The notes: generated by a model from the sequence alone, not told the origin. A stretch of DNA of 64,000 bases from Actinomycetospora endophytica (GCF_021026375.1 NZ_JAJNDB010000009.1:186001-250000); one strand, 5' to 3'; counted from the stretch's first letter, positions 28,412-36,433 are shown. A program made the numbers and translations.

Positions 28412-28451
28412 GTGCGTGTGTTTCCGTGTCCCGACACGGAAACACACGCAC
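28412..28451. terminator. Perfect hairpin after the SurE-like gene (D)
   Basis: Arms 28412-28428 and 28435-28451 (17 bp) pair perfectly around TCCCGA; two further pairs inside the loop are possible on paper. It lies seven bases past the stop of the lipoprotein gene and before the malic enzyme, which reads the same way. Confidence 0.7.
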
Positions 28452-28453
28452 GA

Positions 28454-28466
28454 GGGACGGAGTCCC
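28454..28466 (+). promoter_or_regulatory. Small hairpin overlapping the malic enzyme ribosome-binding site
   Basis: GGGAC-gga-GTCCC. Both purine stretches that could serve as Shine-Dalgarno (GAGGGA at 28452 and GGAG at 28459) are inside it, and ATG 28471 is four bases away. It could lower translation. Confidence 0.3.
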
Positions 28467-28470
28467 GACG

Positions 28471-30117
28471 ATGGAGCCGAGCCCGCTACTCAACGATCCG
28501 CTCCGCACCAAGGGGACCGCGTTCACCGAGGCGCAGCGCCGCGAGCACGGGCTGCTCGGCCTGCTCCCGCACTCGGTGACCACGCTCGACGAGCAGGTGC
28601 GCCGCTCCTGGAACGAGGTGCGGCGCCAGGCGACCGACCTCGACCGCTACGTCTATCTGCGCTCGCTGCAGGACCGCAACGAGAACCTCTTCTACTCGGT
28701 GCTCGCCGCGGACGTGCCCACCGCGCTGCCGCTGGTCTACACCCCGACGGTCGCCGAGGGCTGCCGCCGCTTCTCCGAGCTGTGGCGCCGCCCGCGCGGC
28801 CTCTACCTGTCGTGGCCGGACCGTGAGCACCTGCGCGAGATGCTGCGCAACCGGCCGCACTCCGACGTCGACGTCATCGTCGTGACCGACGGTCAGCGCA
28901 TTCTCGGCATCGGCGACCAGGGCGTCGGCGGGATGGGGATCCCCGTCGGGAAGCTGTCGCTCTACACACTCATCGGGGGCATCGACCCGGCCCGCACGCT
29001 GCCGATCCTCCTCGACGTCGGCACCGACAACGCCGACCTGCTCGACGACGAGTTCTACCTCGGCTGGCGGCACCGCCGGATCGACGACGAGGCCTACGTC
29101 GCCTTCGTCGAGGACATCGTCGCCGCCGTCGAGGACGAGATGCCCGACGTCCTGCTGCAGTGGGAGGACTTCGCGACGCCGCACGCCGCGCCGATCCTCG
29201 AGCGCTACCGCGACCGGCTGCTCACCTTCAACGACGACATCCAGGGCACCGCCGCCGTCGCCCTCGGCGCGCTGCAGGGGGCCGCCGCGGTCGCGGGGAC
29301 GCGGCTGCGCGACCAGCAGGTCGTCATGCTCGGCGCCGGCTCGGCGGGCATCGGCGTCATGGACATGGTCCGCCAGGAGATGATCGACGAGGGCGCGTCC
29401 GACGACGAGGCCCGGGCGCACTGCTGGGTCGTCGACGTCCGCGGGCTGCTCACCACCGACCGCGACGACCTCTCCGACGACCAGCGGGCCTTCGCCCACG
29501 ACCCGTCGGACGTCTCCGGCTGGGGCGTGGACGGCCTCCCCGGGCTCGGCGACCTCGTCGAGCACCTCGACGTCGGGGTGCTGCTCGGCCTCTCCACCGC
29601 GCAGGGCGCGTTCACCGAGGAGATCATCCGGACGATGGCCGCGAAGGTCGACCGGCCGATCGTCTTCCCGCTGTCGAACCCGACCTCGAACGCCGAGGCC
29701 CGTCCCGCCGACGTCGACGACTGGACGGACGGGAAGGCGCTGATCGCCACCGGCTCGCCGTTCCCGCCACTGTCGCGCGACCAGAAAGGGGAGCACGCCG
29801 ATAGGGACATCCCCGTCGCCCAGTGCAACAACGTCTACATCTTCCCGGCGGTCGGCCTCGCGGTGACCGCGGCGCGGGCGACCCGGGTGACCGACGCGAT
29901 GATGCGCGCCGCCGCCCGCGCCCTCGGCGACGCCTCACCCGCCCTGGCCGACAGTCACGCCCCGCTGCTCCCGGCCTGGGCCGACGTCCGCGACGTCGCG
30001 GACGGCATCGCGCTCGCGGTCGCGGCGCAGGCGGTCGCGGACGGGGTCGCCCCGAAGGCCGACGACGACGAGCTGCGCGCCGCGATCCGTCGCACCCGCT
30101 GGTCGCCCGGCTACTGA
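28471..30117 (+). CDS. NAD-dependent malic enzyme
   Basis: 548 residues, the large bacterial/eukaryote-type malic enzyme (SfcA/MaeA-like). It decarboxylates malate to pyruvate. The N-terminal domain has YTPTVAEGCRRFSELWRRP and GDQGVGGMGIPVGKL; the metal/malate site is LLQWEDFATPHA and FNDDIQGTAAVALGAL, and the dinucleotide fold begins VMLGAGSAGIGV (about 288-299). FPLSNPTSNAEA is the late active-site motif. The cofactor is assigned by family type, not tested. Upstream hairpins separate it from the lipoprotein gene; eutB starts 68 bases downstream. Confidence 0.94.
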   Translation: MEPSPLLNDPLRTKGTAFTEAQRREHGLLGLLPHSVTTLDEQVRRSWNEVRRQATDLDRYVYLRSLQDRNENLFYSVLAADVPTALPLVYTPTVAEGCRRFSELWRRPRGLYLSWPDREHLREMLRNRPHSDVDVIVVTDGQRILGIGDQGVGGMGIPVGKLSLYTLIGGIDPARTLPILLDVGTDNADLLDDEFYLGWRHRRIDDEAYVAFVEDIVAAVEDEMPDVLLQWEDFATPHAAPILERYRDRLLTFNDDIQGTAAVALGALQGAAAVAGTRLRDQQVVMLGAGSAGIGVMDMVRQEMIDEGASDDEARAHCWVVDVRGLLTTDRDDLSDDQRAFAHDPSDVSGWGVDGLPGLGDLVEHLDVGVLLGLSTAQGAFTEEIIRTMAAKVDRPIVFPLSNPTSNAEARPADVDDWTDGKALIATGSPFPPLSRDQKGEHADRDIPVAQCNNVYIFPAVGLAVTAARATRVTDAMMRAAARALGDASPALADSHAPLLPAWADVRDVADGIALAVAAQAVADGVAPKADDDELRAAIRRTRWSPGY

Positions 30118-30185
30118 TACGACGGAGTCCGGGCGTTGACCTGACCGTCACCCGCGACGGGCGTGCGCGGGTCAGGCTGGCGGAC

Positions 30186-31583
30186 ATGAGCTGGACGGCG
30201 ACCGTCGGCGGGCACTCCTACCGCTTCGGCGGCCTGCGCGACCTGCTCGCCAAGGCCTCCCCGCCACGCTCCGGCGACGTGCTCGCGGGCTGTGCCGCGT
30301 CCAGCGCCGCCGAGCGGGTGGCGGCCCGCACCGCGCTCGCGGACCTGCCGCTGACCCACTTCCTCGACGAGCCGGTCGTCGACCCGGACACCGACGACGT
30401 CACCCGGCTCATCCTCGACACCCACGACGCCGAGGCCTTCGCGCCGGTCCGCTCGCTGACCGTCGGCGGCCTCCGCGACCGGCTGCTGGCCTGGGACACC
30501 GACGCGGCCACGCTGTCCGCGCTCGCCCCCGGCCTGACCCCGGAGATGGTCGCGGCGGTCGCCAAGCTGTGCCGGGTGGCCGACCTCGTCGGGATCGCCG
30601 CCAAGACTCGCGTCGTCACCGGGTTCCGCACCACCGTCGGGCTGCCCGGACGCCTCGCGACCCGGCTGCAGCCCAACCACCCCACCGACGACCCGGTGGG
30701 GATCACCGCGAGCCTCGTCGACGGCCTGCTGCACGGGTCCGGGGACGCCGTCGTCGGGATCAACCCCGCCACCGACCGGCCCGCGACCGTCCGGGCGCTG
30801 CTGGAGCTGATCGACGACGCCCGGCAGCGGATCGACGCCCCCGTCCAGTCCTGCGTGCTCACCCATGTGACGACGACGCTCGACCTGCTCGCCGAGGGTG
30901 CGCCGATCGACCTGGTGTTCCAGTCGGTGGCCGGGACGCAGGCAGCGAACCGCGGGTTCGGGGTGACGCTCGACCAGCTGAGCGAGGCGCGGGAGGCGGC
31001 GCTCGCGCTGGAGCGCGGCATCGTCGGGAACCAGGTCATGTACTTCGAGACCGGGCAGGGCTCGGCGCTCTCCGCCGACGCGCACCACGGCGTCGGCGGT
31101 CCCGTCGACCAGCAGACCCTCGAGGCCCGGGCCTACGCGGTGTGCCGGGCGTTCGACCCGCTGCTGGTGAACACCGTCGTCGGGTTCATCGGGCCGGAGT
31201 ACCTCTACGACGGCAAGCAGATCCTCCGCGCCGGGCTGGAGGACCACTTCTGCGGGAAGTTGCTGGGCGTCCCGATGGGCGTCGACGTCTGCTACACCAA
31301 CCACGCCGAGGCCGACGCGGACGACATGGACACCCTGCTCGTCACGCTCGCGACCGCCGGGTGCTCCTTCGTCATCTGCGTGCCGGGCGGGGACGACGTG
31401 ATGCTCGCCTACCAGTCGTTGTCGTTCACCGACGTGCTCGGCGTGCGGCAGGTGCTCGGGCTGCGCCCGGCCCCGGAGTTCGAGTCCTGGCTGGCCTCCG
31501 TCGGACTGCTCGACGACGCCGGGCGCGTCCCGCCGCTCGATCCCGGCGCCCTGCCGGCCCTGACGAGCGGACTGGGCCGGTGA
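30186..31583 (+). CDS. eutB: Ethanolamine ammonia-lyase large subunit
   Basis: 465 residues. With EutC it splits ethanolamine to acetaldehyde and ammonia using adenosylcobalamin. The N-terminal VGGHSYRFGGLRDLLAKASPP is typical. Substrate and cobalamin contacts are expected in LQPNHPTDDPVGI, VGINPATD, VFQSVAGTQAANRGFGV, MYFETGQGSALSADAHHG and GVDVCYTNHAEADADD. The length agrees with EutB. No strong ribosome-binding site precedes ATG 30186. EutA reactivase, a permease and shell genes are absent nearby. Confidence 0.94.
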   Translation: MSWTATVGGHSYRFGGLRDLLAKASPPRSGDVLAGCAASSAAERVAARTALADLPLTHFLDEPVVDPDTDDVTRLILDTHDAEAFAPVRSLTVGGLRDRLLAWDTDAATLSALAPGLTPEMVAAVAKLCRVADLVGIAAKTRVVTGFRTTVGLPGRLATRLQPNHPTDDPVGITASLVDGLLHGSGDAVVGINPATDRPATVRALLELIDDARQRIDAPVQSCVLTHVTTTLDLLAEGAPIDLVFQSVAGTQAANRGFGVTLDQLSEAREAALALERGIVGNQVMYFETGQGSALSADAHHGVGGPVDQQTLEARAYAVCRAFDPLLVNTVVGFIGPEYLYDGKQILRAGLEDHFCGKLLGVPMGVDVCYTNHAEADADDMDTLLVTLATAGCSFVICVPGGDDVMLAYQSLSFTDVLGVRQVLGLRPAPEFESWLASVGLLDDAGRVPPLDPGALPALTSGLGR

Positions 31584-32311
31584 GCGCCCCCGACGCCTGG
31601 CGGCTGCTGCGGCAGGCGACCCAGGCGCGCGTCGGGCTCGGCCGCGCCGGCGACGCGTTGCCCACCGCGGAGATCCTGCGCCTCGACGCCGCGCACGCCC
31701 TGGCCCGCGACGCGGTCCACTCGCCGCTCGACGTCGACACGCTCGCGGCGCACCTGCAGGAGGCGAGCGGGCTCGACGTCGTGCGCGTGGCCAGTGAGGC
31801 GGCCGACCGCGCGGAGTACCTGCAGCGTCCCGACCTGGGACGACGCCTCGCCGAGGACACCGAGCTCGACGCCGGACCGGACGGATGGGACCTCGCCGTC
31901 GTCGTCGCCGACGGCTTGTCCGCCCGCGCCGTGCAGTCCCACGCCGCGGGCCTGCTCGCCGCACTGCTGCCCCGCCTGGCGGGCTGGGCGGTCGCGCCGC
32001 CCGTCGTCGCGACGCAGGCGCGGGTCGCGCTCGGCGACGACGTCGGGGCACGGCTGGGGGCGGCCATGGTGCTGGTGCTCGTCGGCGAGCGACCGGGGAT
32101 GTCCGCGCCGGACTCGCTGGGCGCCTACCTGACCTGGGGCCCGCGAGCGGGCCTGGTCGACTCCGAGCGCAACTGCGTGTCCAACATCCGCCCGCCGCAC
32201 GGGCTGTCCTACGACCACGCGGCGGAGGTGCTCGCCGCGCTGCTGACCGAGTCACGGCGACGCGGTCTGTCCGGGGTCGAGCTCAAGGACACCGGGGCGG
32301 CGTTGGGCTGA
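31580..32311 (+). CDS. eutC: Ethanolamine ammonia-lyase small subunit
   Basis: 243 residues; supplies the adenosylcobalamin-binding domain of the lyase. LRQATQARVGLGRAGDALPT near the N-terminus, DLAVVVADGLSARAVQSHA, LVGERPGMSAPDSLGAYLTW and NCVSNIRPPHGLSYDHAA are characteristic. GTG 31580 overlaps the eutB stop by four bases. The gene ends two bases from the stop of the convergent repeat protein, with no room for a terminator. Confidence 0.94.
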   Translation: MSAPDAWRLLRQATQARVGLGRAGDALPTAEILRLDAAHALARDAVHSPLDVDTLAAHLQEASGLDVVRVASEAADRAEYLQRPDLGRRLAEDTELDAGPDGWDLAVVVADGLSARAVQSHAAGLLAALLPRLAGWAVAPPVVATQARVALGDDVGARLGAAMVLVLVGERPGMSAPDSLGAYLTWGPRAGLVDSERNCVSNIRPPHGLSYDHAAEVLAALLTESRRRGLSGVELKDTGAALG

Positions 32312-32313
32312 CC

Positions 32314-33303
32314 TCAGCCCTCGACGGCCCGCTGCCGGGTGCGCTGCGGCAGCCGGTCCACCAGCCGACCGAGGCGCTCGGTGGTGCCCTGCAGCGGAGC
32401 GAGGGCGTCGGCGAGCACCTTGATCTGTCCGTCGAGCTCCTCGATGCGGCCCGCGACGGTGCGCAGGTCCGGGGTGACCTTGACCAGCTCGGCGGCGGCC
32501 ACCGAGAGGGAGCTGTCGAGCTCCTGCAGCCGGGGCGGCATCTCCGGGAAGGTGGTGTCCGCGTGGCGGGCGAGCACCTCGACGTGGGAGATCGCCCCGG
32601 TGATCTTCTCGACCTCGGGGACGGCGTCGGCGACGCGGCGCAGGTCGTGCTCCATCGCCGCGAGCCGGGTCAGCGGGTCGACGGCGGCGGTGAGCGCGCG
32701 GATGTCCTCCGACGCGCCGCCGAGCTGGACCAGGGCGGGCACGGCCTCGCGCAGCGCACTGATGTCCTCCGCGGCGGCGCCCAGCTGGACCAGGGCGGGC
32801 ACGGCCTCGCGCAGCGCACTGATGTCCTCCGCGGCCGCTCCCAGCTGTTGCAGCGCCGGGACCGCCTCGGCCAGCGCGTGGATGTCGTCCGCGGCCTCGC
32901 CGAGCTTCGCCAGCGCCGGGGCGGCCTCCGCCAGGGTGTGGATGTCCTCGGCCGCCCCGCCGAGCTGCTGCAGCGCGGGTACGGCCTCGGCCAAGGCGTG
33001 CAGGTCGGGCCCGACCTCGGCGAGCCGGTCCAGCGAGTGCTGCAGGTCGCGGGCGAGCGGCAGCAGCGCCTCGAGCACGACGGCGACCCGGGGGAGGGCC
33101 CGCAGGGCGTCGCCGACGAGCGGTCCGAGGTCCGTGGTGACCGACTGCGCGGCCCCGGCCAGCCCCCGGACGATGGCCGGGCCGGACAACGTCAGCTCCA
33201 CCGCGGTGCGCGCCGAGGCCGCGGCCAGCGCGTAGACGGTGTCGAGCACCCCTGGCCCGGTCGACGCGGGGGCAGGTGACCTCGGCGTCGAGGACTCCGG
33301 CAT
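32314..33303 (-). CDS. Protein with seven 20-residue amphipathic repeats
   Basis: 329 residues, no signal peptide. Residues 106-245 are seven tandem 20-residue units of the form EAVPALxQLGxAAEDIxALx, preceded by a weaker copy at about 88-105. The pattern of small and hydrophobic residues suggests helical hairpins or a coiled coil. An Ala-rich helical region precedes them (20-85), and a second helical region follows to 325 (IEELDGQIKVLADALAPLQ). I know no named family; apolipoprotein-like or scaffold-type helices are possible. The start ATG 33303 has GAGGTG about seven bases upstream. A minus-strand TAGGGT at 33346-33351 is a candidate -10. Confidence 0.75.
   Translation of the reverse strand: MPESSTPRSPAPASTGPGVLDTVYALAAASARTAVELTLSGPAIVRGLAGAAQSVTTDLGPLVGDALRALPRVAVVLEALLPLARDLQHSLDRLAEVGPDLHALAEAVPALQQLGGAAEDIHTLAEAAPALAKLGEAADDIHALAEAVPALQQLGAAAEDISALREAVPALVQLGAAAEDISALREAVPALVQLGGASEDIRALTAAVDPLTRLAAMEHDLRRVADAVPEVEKITGAISHVEVLARHADTTFPEMPPRLQELDSSLSVAAAELVKVTPDLRTVAGRIEELDGQIKVLADALAPLQGTTERLGRLVDRLPQRTRQRAVEG
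32569..32988 (-). repeat. Seven tandem 60-bp units within a CDS
   Basis: The DNA repeats with an exact 60-base period and no indels. Copies at 32701-32760 and 32761-32820 are nearly identical (both with GCTGGACCAGGGCGGGCACG), pointing to recent duplication; outer copies are more diverged. Confidence 0.9.
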
Positions 33304-33345
33304 GGGGCTGCACCTCGTTCGGGCCTGCGGCGGATTCGGGGGCCG

Positions 33346-33351
33346 ACCCTA
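33346..33351 (-). promoter_or_regulatory. -10 element for the repeat protein
   Basis: Minus-strand TAGGGT in the dyad CGACCCT-ag-AGGGTCG (33345-33359), about 43 bases upstream of the start codon. The dyad could be bound by a repressor. Confidence 0.35.
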
Positions 33352-33368
33352 GAGGGTCGCCGGTCGGG

Positions 33369-33385
33369 CCGCGTCGGCGACGCGG
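33369..33385 (-). terminator. Hairpin downstream of the acyl-CoA dehydrogenase gene
   Basis: CCGCGTC-ggc-GACGCGG, a perfect 7-bp stem nine bases past the stop codon of the minus-strand dehydrogenase gene. No U-tract. Confidence 0.4.
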
Positions 33386-33394
33386 CGGCGATGA

Positions 33395-34762
33395 TCACCG
33401 TCCCGGGGAGGCGAGCCGTCCGCCGAGCTCGAGCAGCGCGTGCGGGGCGTTCTTCGCGAGCTTCAGGAACGCCTCGCCGGCCCGGGCGCGGGCCAGGGAG
33501 CCGTGCCCGAACCGCCGCGACAGCCCGCCGTGGTCGCCGGGCAGCTGGTGGTGCTGCGGGCCCTTGACCGCCTCGGTGGCCAGGGTGCGGCCGATGACCA
33601 TCCGCTGGATCTCGCTGGTGCCCTCGAAGATCGTGTACAGCTTCGCGTCGCGGTACCACTTCTCGACCGGCAGGTCGCTCACGTAGCCCCAGCCGCCGCA
33701 GACCTGGACGGCCTGCTCGGCGGCCCGGACGGCGACCTCGGAGGCCTTGAGCTTGGACATCGAGCCCTCGCCGAGGTGGAAGGGCACGCCGTTCGCGGCC
33801 ATCCACGACGCGCGCCAGCACAGCAGGCGGGCCGCGTCGATGTCCGCGGCGAGGTCGGCCAGCGGGAACGAGACGCCCTGGTTCTCGATGATCGGGCCAC
33901 CGAAGGCCTCGCGGCGCGAGGCGTAGTCGCAGGCGTACTCGAACGAGGCCCGCGCGACGCCGAGCGCCATCGCGGCCACCATCGGGCGGGTCTGCTCGAA
34001 GGTCCCGAGCGCCGCCGAGCGGCCCTCACCCCGCCGGGCCTTCTCCAGCTTGTGGTTCAGCTTGCCCTCGCCGCCGAGGAGGTTCTCCGCGGGGATGCGG
34101 CAGCCGGTGAACGCGAGCTCCGCGGTGTGCGACGCGCGGTGCCCGAGCTTGTCGAGCCGGCGGACCTGCTCCATCCCCGGCGTGTCCTTGCCGACGACGA
34201 ACATGGCCTGGCCCTTGGTGCCGAGGTCAGGGTCGACGACGGCGTTGACGATCGTGACGTCGGCGATGCCGCCGTTGCCGATCCAGATCTTGGTGCCGTC
34301 GAGGACCCACTCGTCACCGTCCTTGACGGCTCGCGTCTGCAGCTTCGCGACGTCGCTGCCGCCCTGCGGTTCGGAGACCGCGAGGGCGGCGAGCTTGATG
34401 TCGCCGGGGGAGCCGAACATCTCGGGCGCCCAGCGGGCGATCTGCTCGGGGGTGCCCGCCTGGTTCAGCGCGGAGAGCGCGAGCGCGGGCAGCACGATCG
34501 TCAGGCCGATGCCCGCGCAGCCCCAGAAGATCTCCTCGAGGAACAGCGGCAGCGACAGCCCCGTCGGGTCCGAGATCAGGTCGGCGTAGAAGAGCGGGTT
34601 GTAGAAGCCCGCGCGCGCCGCGGCCTCGACGATCTCCCAGGGGCACTCCTGGAGCTCGTCGTACGTGGGTGCAGCCGGACGGATCACGTCCTCGCTGAAC
34701 GCGTGGGCCCGCCGCACGAGCTCGTGGTGGGCGGGCGTGAGTTCGAGGGTGAAGCCGCTCAT
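33395..34762 (-). CDS. Acyl-CoA dehydrogenase
   Basis: 455-residue flavoenzyme of fatty-acid oxidation type. FAD/substrate segments are LAVSEPQGGSDVA (about 138-150), WIGNGG and GHRASHTAELAF. The late helical domain has RREAFGGPIIENQGVSFPLA and VCGGWGYVSDLPVEKWYRDA, and the catalytic-base region is YTIFEGTSEIQRMVIGR, with Glu in IFEG as the expected base. A C-terminal extension of about 45 residues (HHQLPGDHGGLSRR...) follows. The specific substrate is unknown. The start ATG 34762 has GGAGG nine bases upstream. It is divergent from the radical SAM gene. Confidence 0.93.
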   Translation of the reverse strand: MSGFTLELTPAHHELVRRAHAFSEDVIRPAAPTYDELQECPWEIVEAAARAGFYNPLFYADLISDPTGLSLPLFLEEIFWGCAGIGLTIVLPALALSALNQAGTPEQIARWAPEMFGSPGDIKLAALAVSEPQGGSDVAKLQTRAVKDGDEWVLDGTKIWIGNGGIADVTIVNAVVDPDLGTKGQAMFVVGKDTPGMEQVRRLDKLGHRASHTAELAFTGCRIPAENLLGGEGKLNHKLEKARRGEGRSAALGTFEQTRPMVAAMALGVARASFEYACDYASRREAFGGPIIENQGVSFPLADLAADIDAARLLCWRASWMAANGVPFHLGEGSMSKLKASEVAVRAAEQAVQVCGGWGYVSDLPVEKWYRDAKLYTIFEGTSEIQRMVIGRTLATEAVKGPQHHQLPGDHGGLSRRFGHGSLARARAGEAFLKLAKNAPHALLELGGRLASPGR

Positions 34763-34804
34763 CGGTCGCTGCCTCCTGCCGGATCCGGTGACCGCAAATA
34801 CCGC

Positions 34805-34817
34805 GTACCGGCGGTAC
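34805..34817. promoter_or_regulatory. GTACCG-g-CGGTAC palindrome
   Basis: A perfect 6-bp dyad with TACCG repeated at 34799, 34806 and 34815. It lies 43 bases upstream of the acyl-CoA dehydrogenase start, in the divergent promoter region, and may be an operator for that gene. Confidence 0.35.
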
Positions 34818-34849
34818 CGAAACCTCGCGGGCCGACGCTTGCCGTTCAT

Positions 34850-34865
34850 GCGAACACGTGTTCGA
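34850..34865. promoter_or_regulatory. LexA-type SOS box
   Basis: GCGAACACGTGTTCGA contains CGAAC-N4-GTTCG, the core of the mycobacterial/actinobacterial LexA operator, within a 14-bp perfect palindrome (34851-34864). It ends eight bases before ATG 34874, a position where LexA would block transcription start. The M. tuberculosis homologue region (Rv2578c/Rv2579) is, as I recall, a LexA target. Confidence 0.75.
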
Positions 34866-34873
34866 ATGAAGCC

Positions 34874-36433
34874 ATGCGATGGGCGGGGCAGCAGGTGACC
34901 GACGACGGGGCGCTCCCCGGCATGCCCGCCCTCAAGGGTCTCGTCCGCAGCGTGCGCACGCCGGAGTTCCAGGGCGTGACGTTCCACGAGGTCCGGGCCC
35001 GCTCGGTGCTCAACAAGGTGCCGGGCGGCTCGCCGATGCCCTTCTCGTGGACGGTCAACCCGTACCGCGGCTGTTCGCACGCCTGTACCTATTGCGTGAT
35101 CGGGTCGACGCCGGTCCTCCGCGCCGACGGCGGCACGGTGCCGATGGAGCGGCTGCGGGTGGGCGACGCGGTCGTCGGGAGCGTCGCGGAGGCCGGGCTG
35201 CGGCGGCTCGTGCGCACCGAGGTCACCGCCCACTGGTCGCGGACGGTCGACGTGGTGCGAATGCGCCTGGCCGACGGCACCGAGGTCGTCACCGGGCCCG
35301 AGCACCGCGTCCTCACCACGGTCGGGTGGCGCCACGTCGTCCGCGAGGGGTGCGCCGGCGACGACGGCGTGTGGCTCGTGCCGGGAGACGTCCTCGTCGG
35401 GGCGGAGACGCTGGCCGCGCCCGGGCTCGCCGGGGTGCGGGACGTGCTGGCCGACTCCCGCGGCGCCGACCGCACGGTGGTCGCCGTCGAGCCGGCGGGC
35501 CGGGAGGTGGTCTACGACGTCAGCACCGGGACGGGCGACTACGTGGCCGCCGGCCTGATCCACCACAACTGCTTCGCGCGCAACACCCACACCTACCTCG
35601 ACCTCGACGCGGGCGAGGACTTCGACCGCCAGGTGGTCGTGAAGCTCAACGCGCCGGAGGTGCTCGCCCGGGAACTGCGGTCGTCGCGCTGGACCCGCGA
35701 GCACGTCGCGATGGGCACCAACACCGACCCCTACCAGCGCGCCGAGGGCCGCTACCGGCTGATGCCGGGGATCATCCGGGCGCTGGGACGCTCGGGCACC
35801 CCGCTCTCGATCCTCACCAAGGGGACGCTGCTCGCCCGCGACCTGCCGGAGATCGTCGCGGCGGGCCGGGACGTCCCGGTCGGCGTCGGCGTCTCGCTGG
35901 CCCTGCTCGACCCGGAGTTGCACCGCTCCGTCGAACCCGGCACACCGACCCCGCGGGCCCGGCTGGACCTGATCCGCCGGATCGCCGACGCGGGCCTGCC
36001 GGTCGGGGTGTTCGTCGCGCCGGTGCTGCCGGGGCTAACCGACTCCGACGCGGCCCTCGACGCACTGCTCGCCGAGATCGCGGCGGCGGGCGCGGCCGGG
36101 GTCTCGGTGCTCGCCCTGCACCTGCGGCCGGGGACGCGCGAGTGGTTCCACGGCTGGCTCGCCCGGGAGCGCCCGGAGCAGCTCGAGCGGTACGCTGAGC
36201 TCTACCGGCGCGGGGCCTACGTGCAGAAGGCGTACCGGGAGGACCTCGCGGCGCGGGTGGCGCCGCTGCTCCGTCGTCACGGGCTCGACGGCGGGGGGCA
36301 CCACATGGGCGGCCGGGCCGGGGGCCGGTCGACCGCGCCGGAGAACCCCGAGGGCTGGCCGGAGGGCGCGATGCCGCAGGTCCCGGAGCGCGTCGTCACC
36401 GAGACACCGCCGGAGCAGCTCTCGCTGCTGTGA
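34874..36433 (+). CDS. Intein-containing Rv2578c-family radical SAM protein
   Basis: 519-residue precursor. The radical SAM cluster motif CxxxCxxC is split: Cys67 and Cys71 (YRGCSHACTY) are in the N-extein and the third Cys is the first C-extein residue (CFARNTHTYLD, residue 233). Residues 74-232 are an intein, so the spliced protein is 360 residues with RGCSHACTYCFAR restored. Later motifs are GTNTDPYQRAEGRYRLMPG, LSILTKGTLLARDL and VGVFVAPVLPGLTD. The family resembles spore photoproduct lyase (SplB) and is suspected in DNA damage response. The SOS box immediately upstream supports that. The exact substrate is unknown. Confidence 0.93.
   Translation: MRWAGQQVTDDGALPGMPALKGLVRSVRTPEFQGVTFHEVRARSVLNKVPGGSPMPFSWTVNPYRGCSHACTYCVIGSTPVLRADGGTVPMERLRVGDAVVGSVAEAGLRRLVRTEVTAHWSRTVDVVRMRLADGTEVVTGPEHRVLTTVGWRHVVREGCAGDDGVWLVPGDVLVGAETLAAPGLAGVRDVLADSRGADRTVVAVEPAGREVVYDVSTGTGDYVAAGLIHHNCFARNTHTYLDLDAGEDFDRQVVVKLNAPEVLARELRSSRWTREHVAMGTNTDPYQRAEGRYRLMPGIIRALGRSGTPLSILTKGTLLARDLPEIVAAGRDVPVGVGVSLALLDPELHRSVEPGTPTPRARLDLIRRIADAGLPVGVFVAPVLPGLTDSDAALDALLAEIAAAGAAGVSVLALHLRPGTREWFHGWLARERPEQLERYAELYRRGAYVQKAYREDLAARVAPLLRRHGLDGGGHHMGGRAGGRSTAPENPEGWPEGAMPQVPERVVTETPPEQLSLL
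35093..35569 (+). mobile_element. 159-residue mini-intein
   Basis: Starts with CVIGSTPVLRADG (splicing block A, nucleophile Cys1) and has TGPEHRVLTT (block B, TxxH). It ends with VYDVSTGTGDYVAAGLIHHN (blocks F and G, His-Asn end), followed by Cys +1 of the extein. At 159 residues there is no room for a LAGLIDADG homing endonuclease, so it is a minimal, probably immobile intein. The insertion point is exactly at the third cysteine of the radical SAM motif. Confidence 0.93.

Noticed and set aside
32314-33303. Chemotaxis-receptor or TPR assignment for the repeat protein
   Set aside because: The period is 20 residues, not 34, and no signalling hairpin tip or membrane segment is present.
35093-35569. 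Homing endonuclease in the intein
   Set aside because: Only 159 residues lie between the splice junctions and no LAGLIDADG or HNH motif is present.
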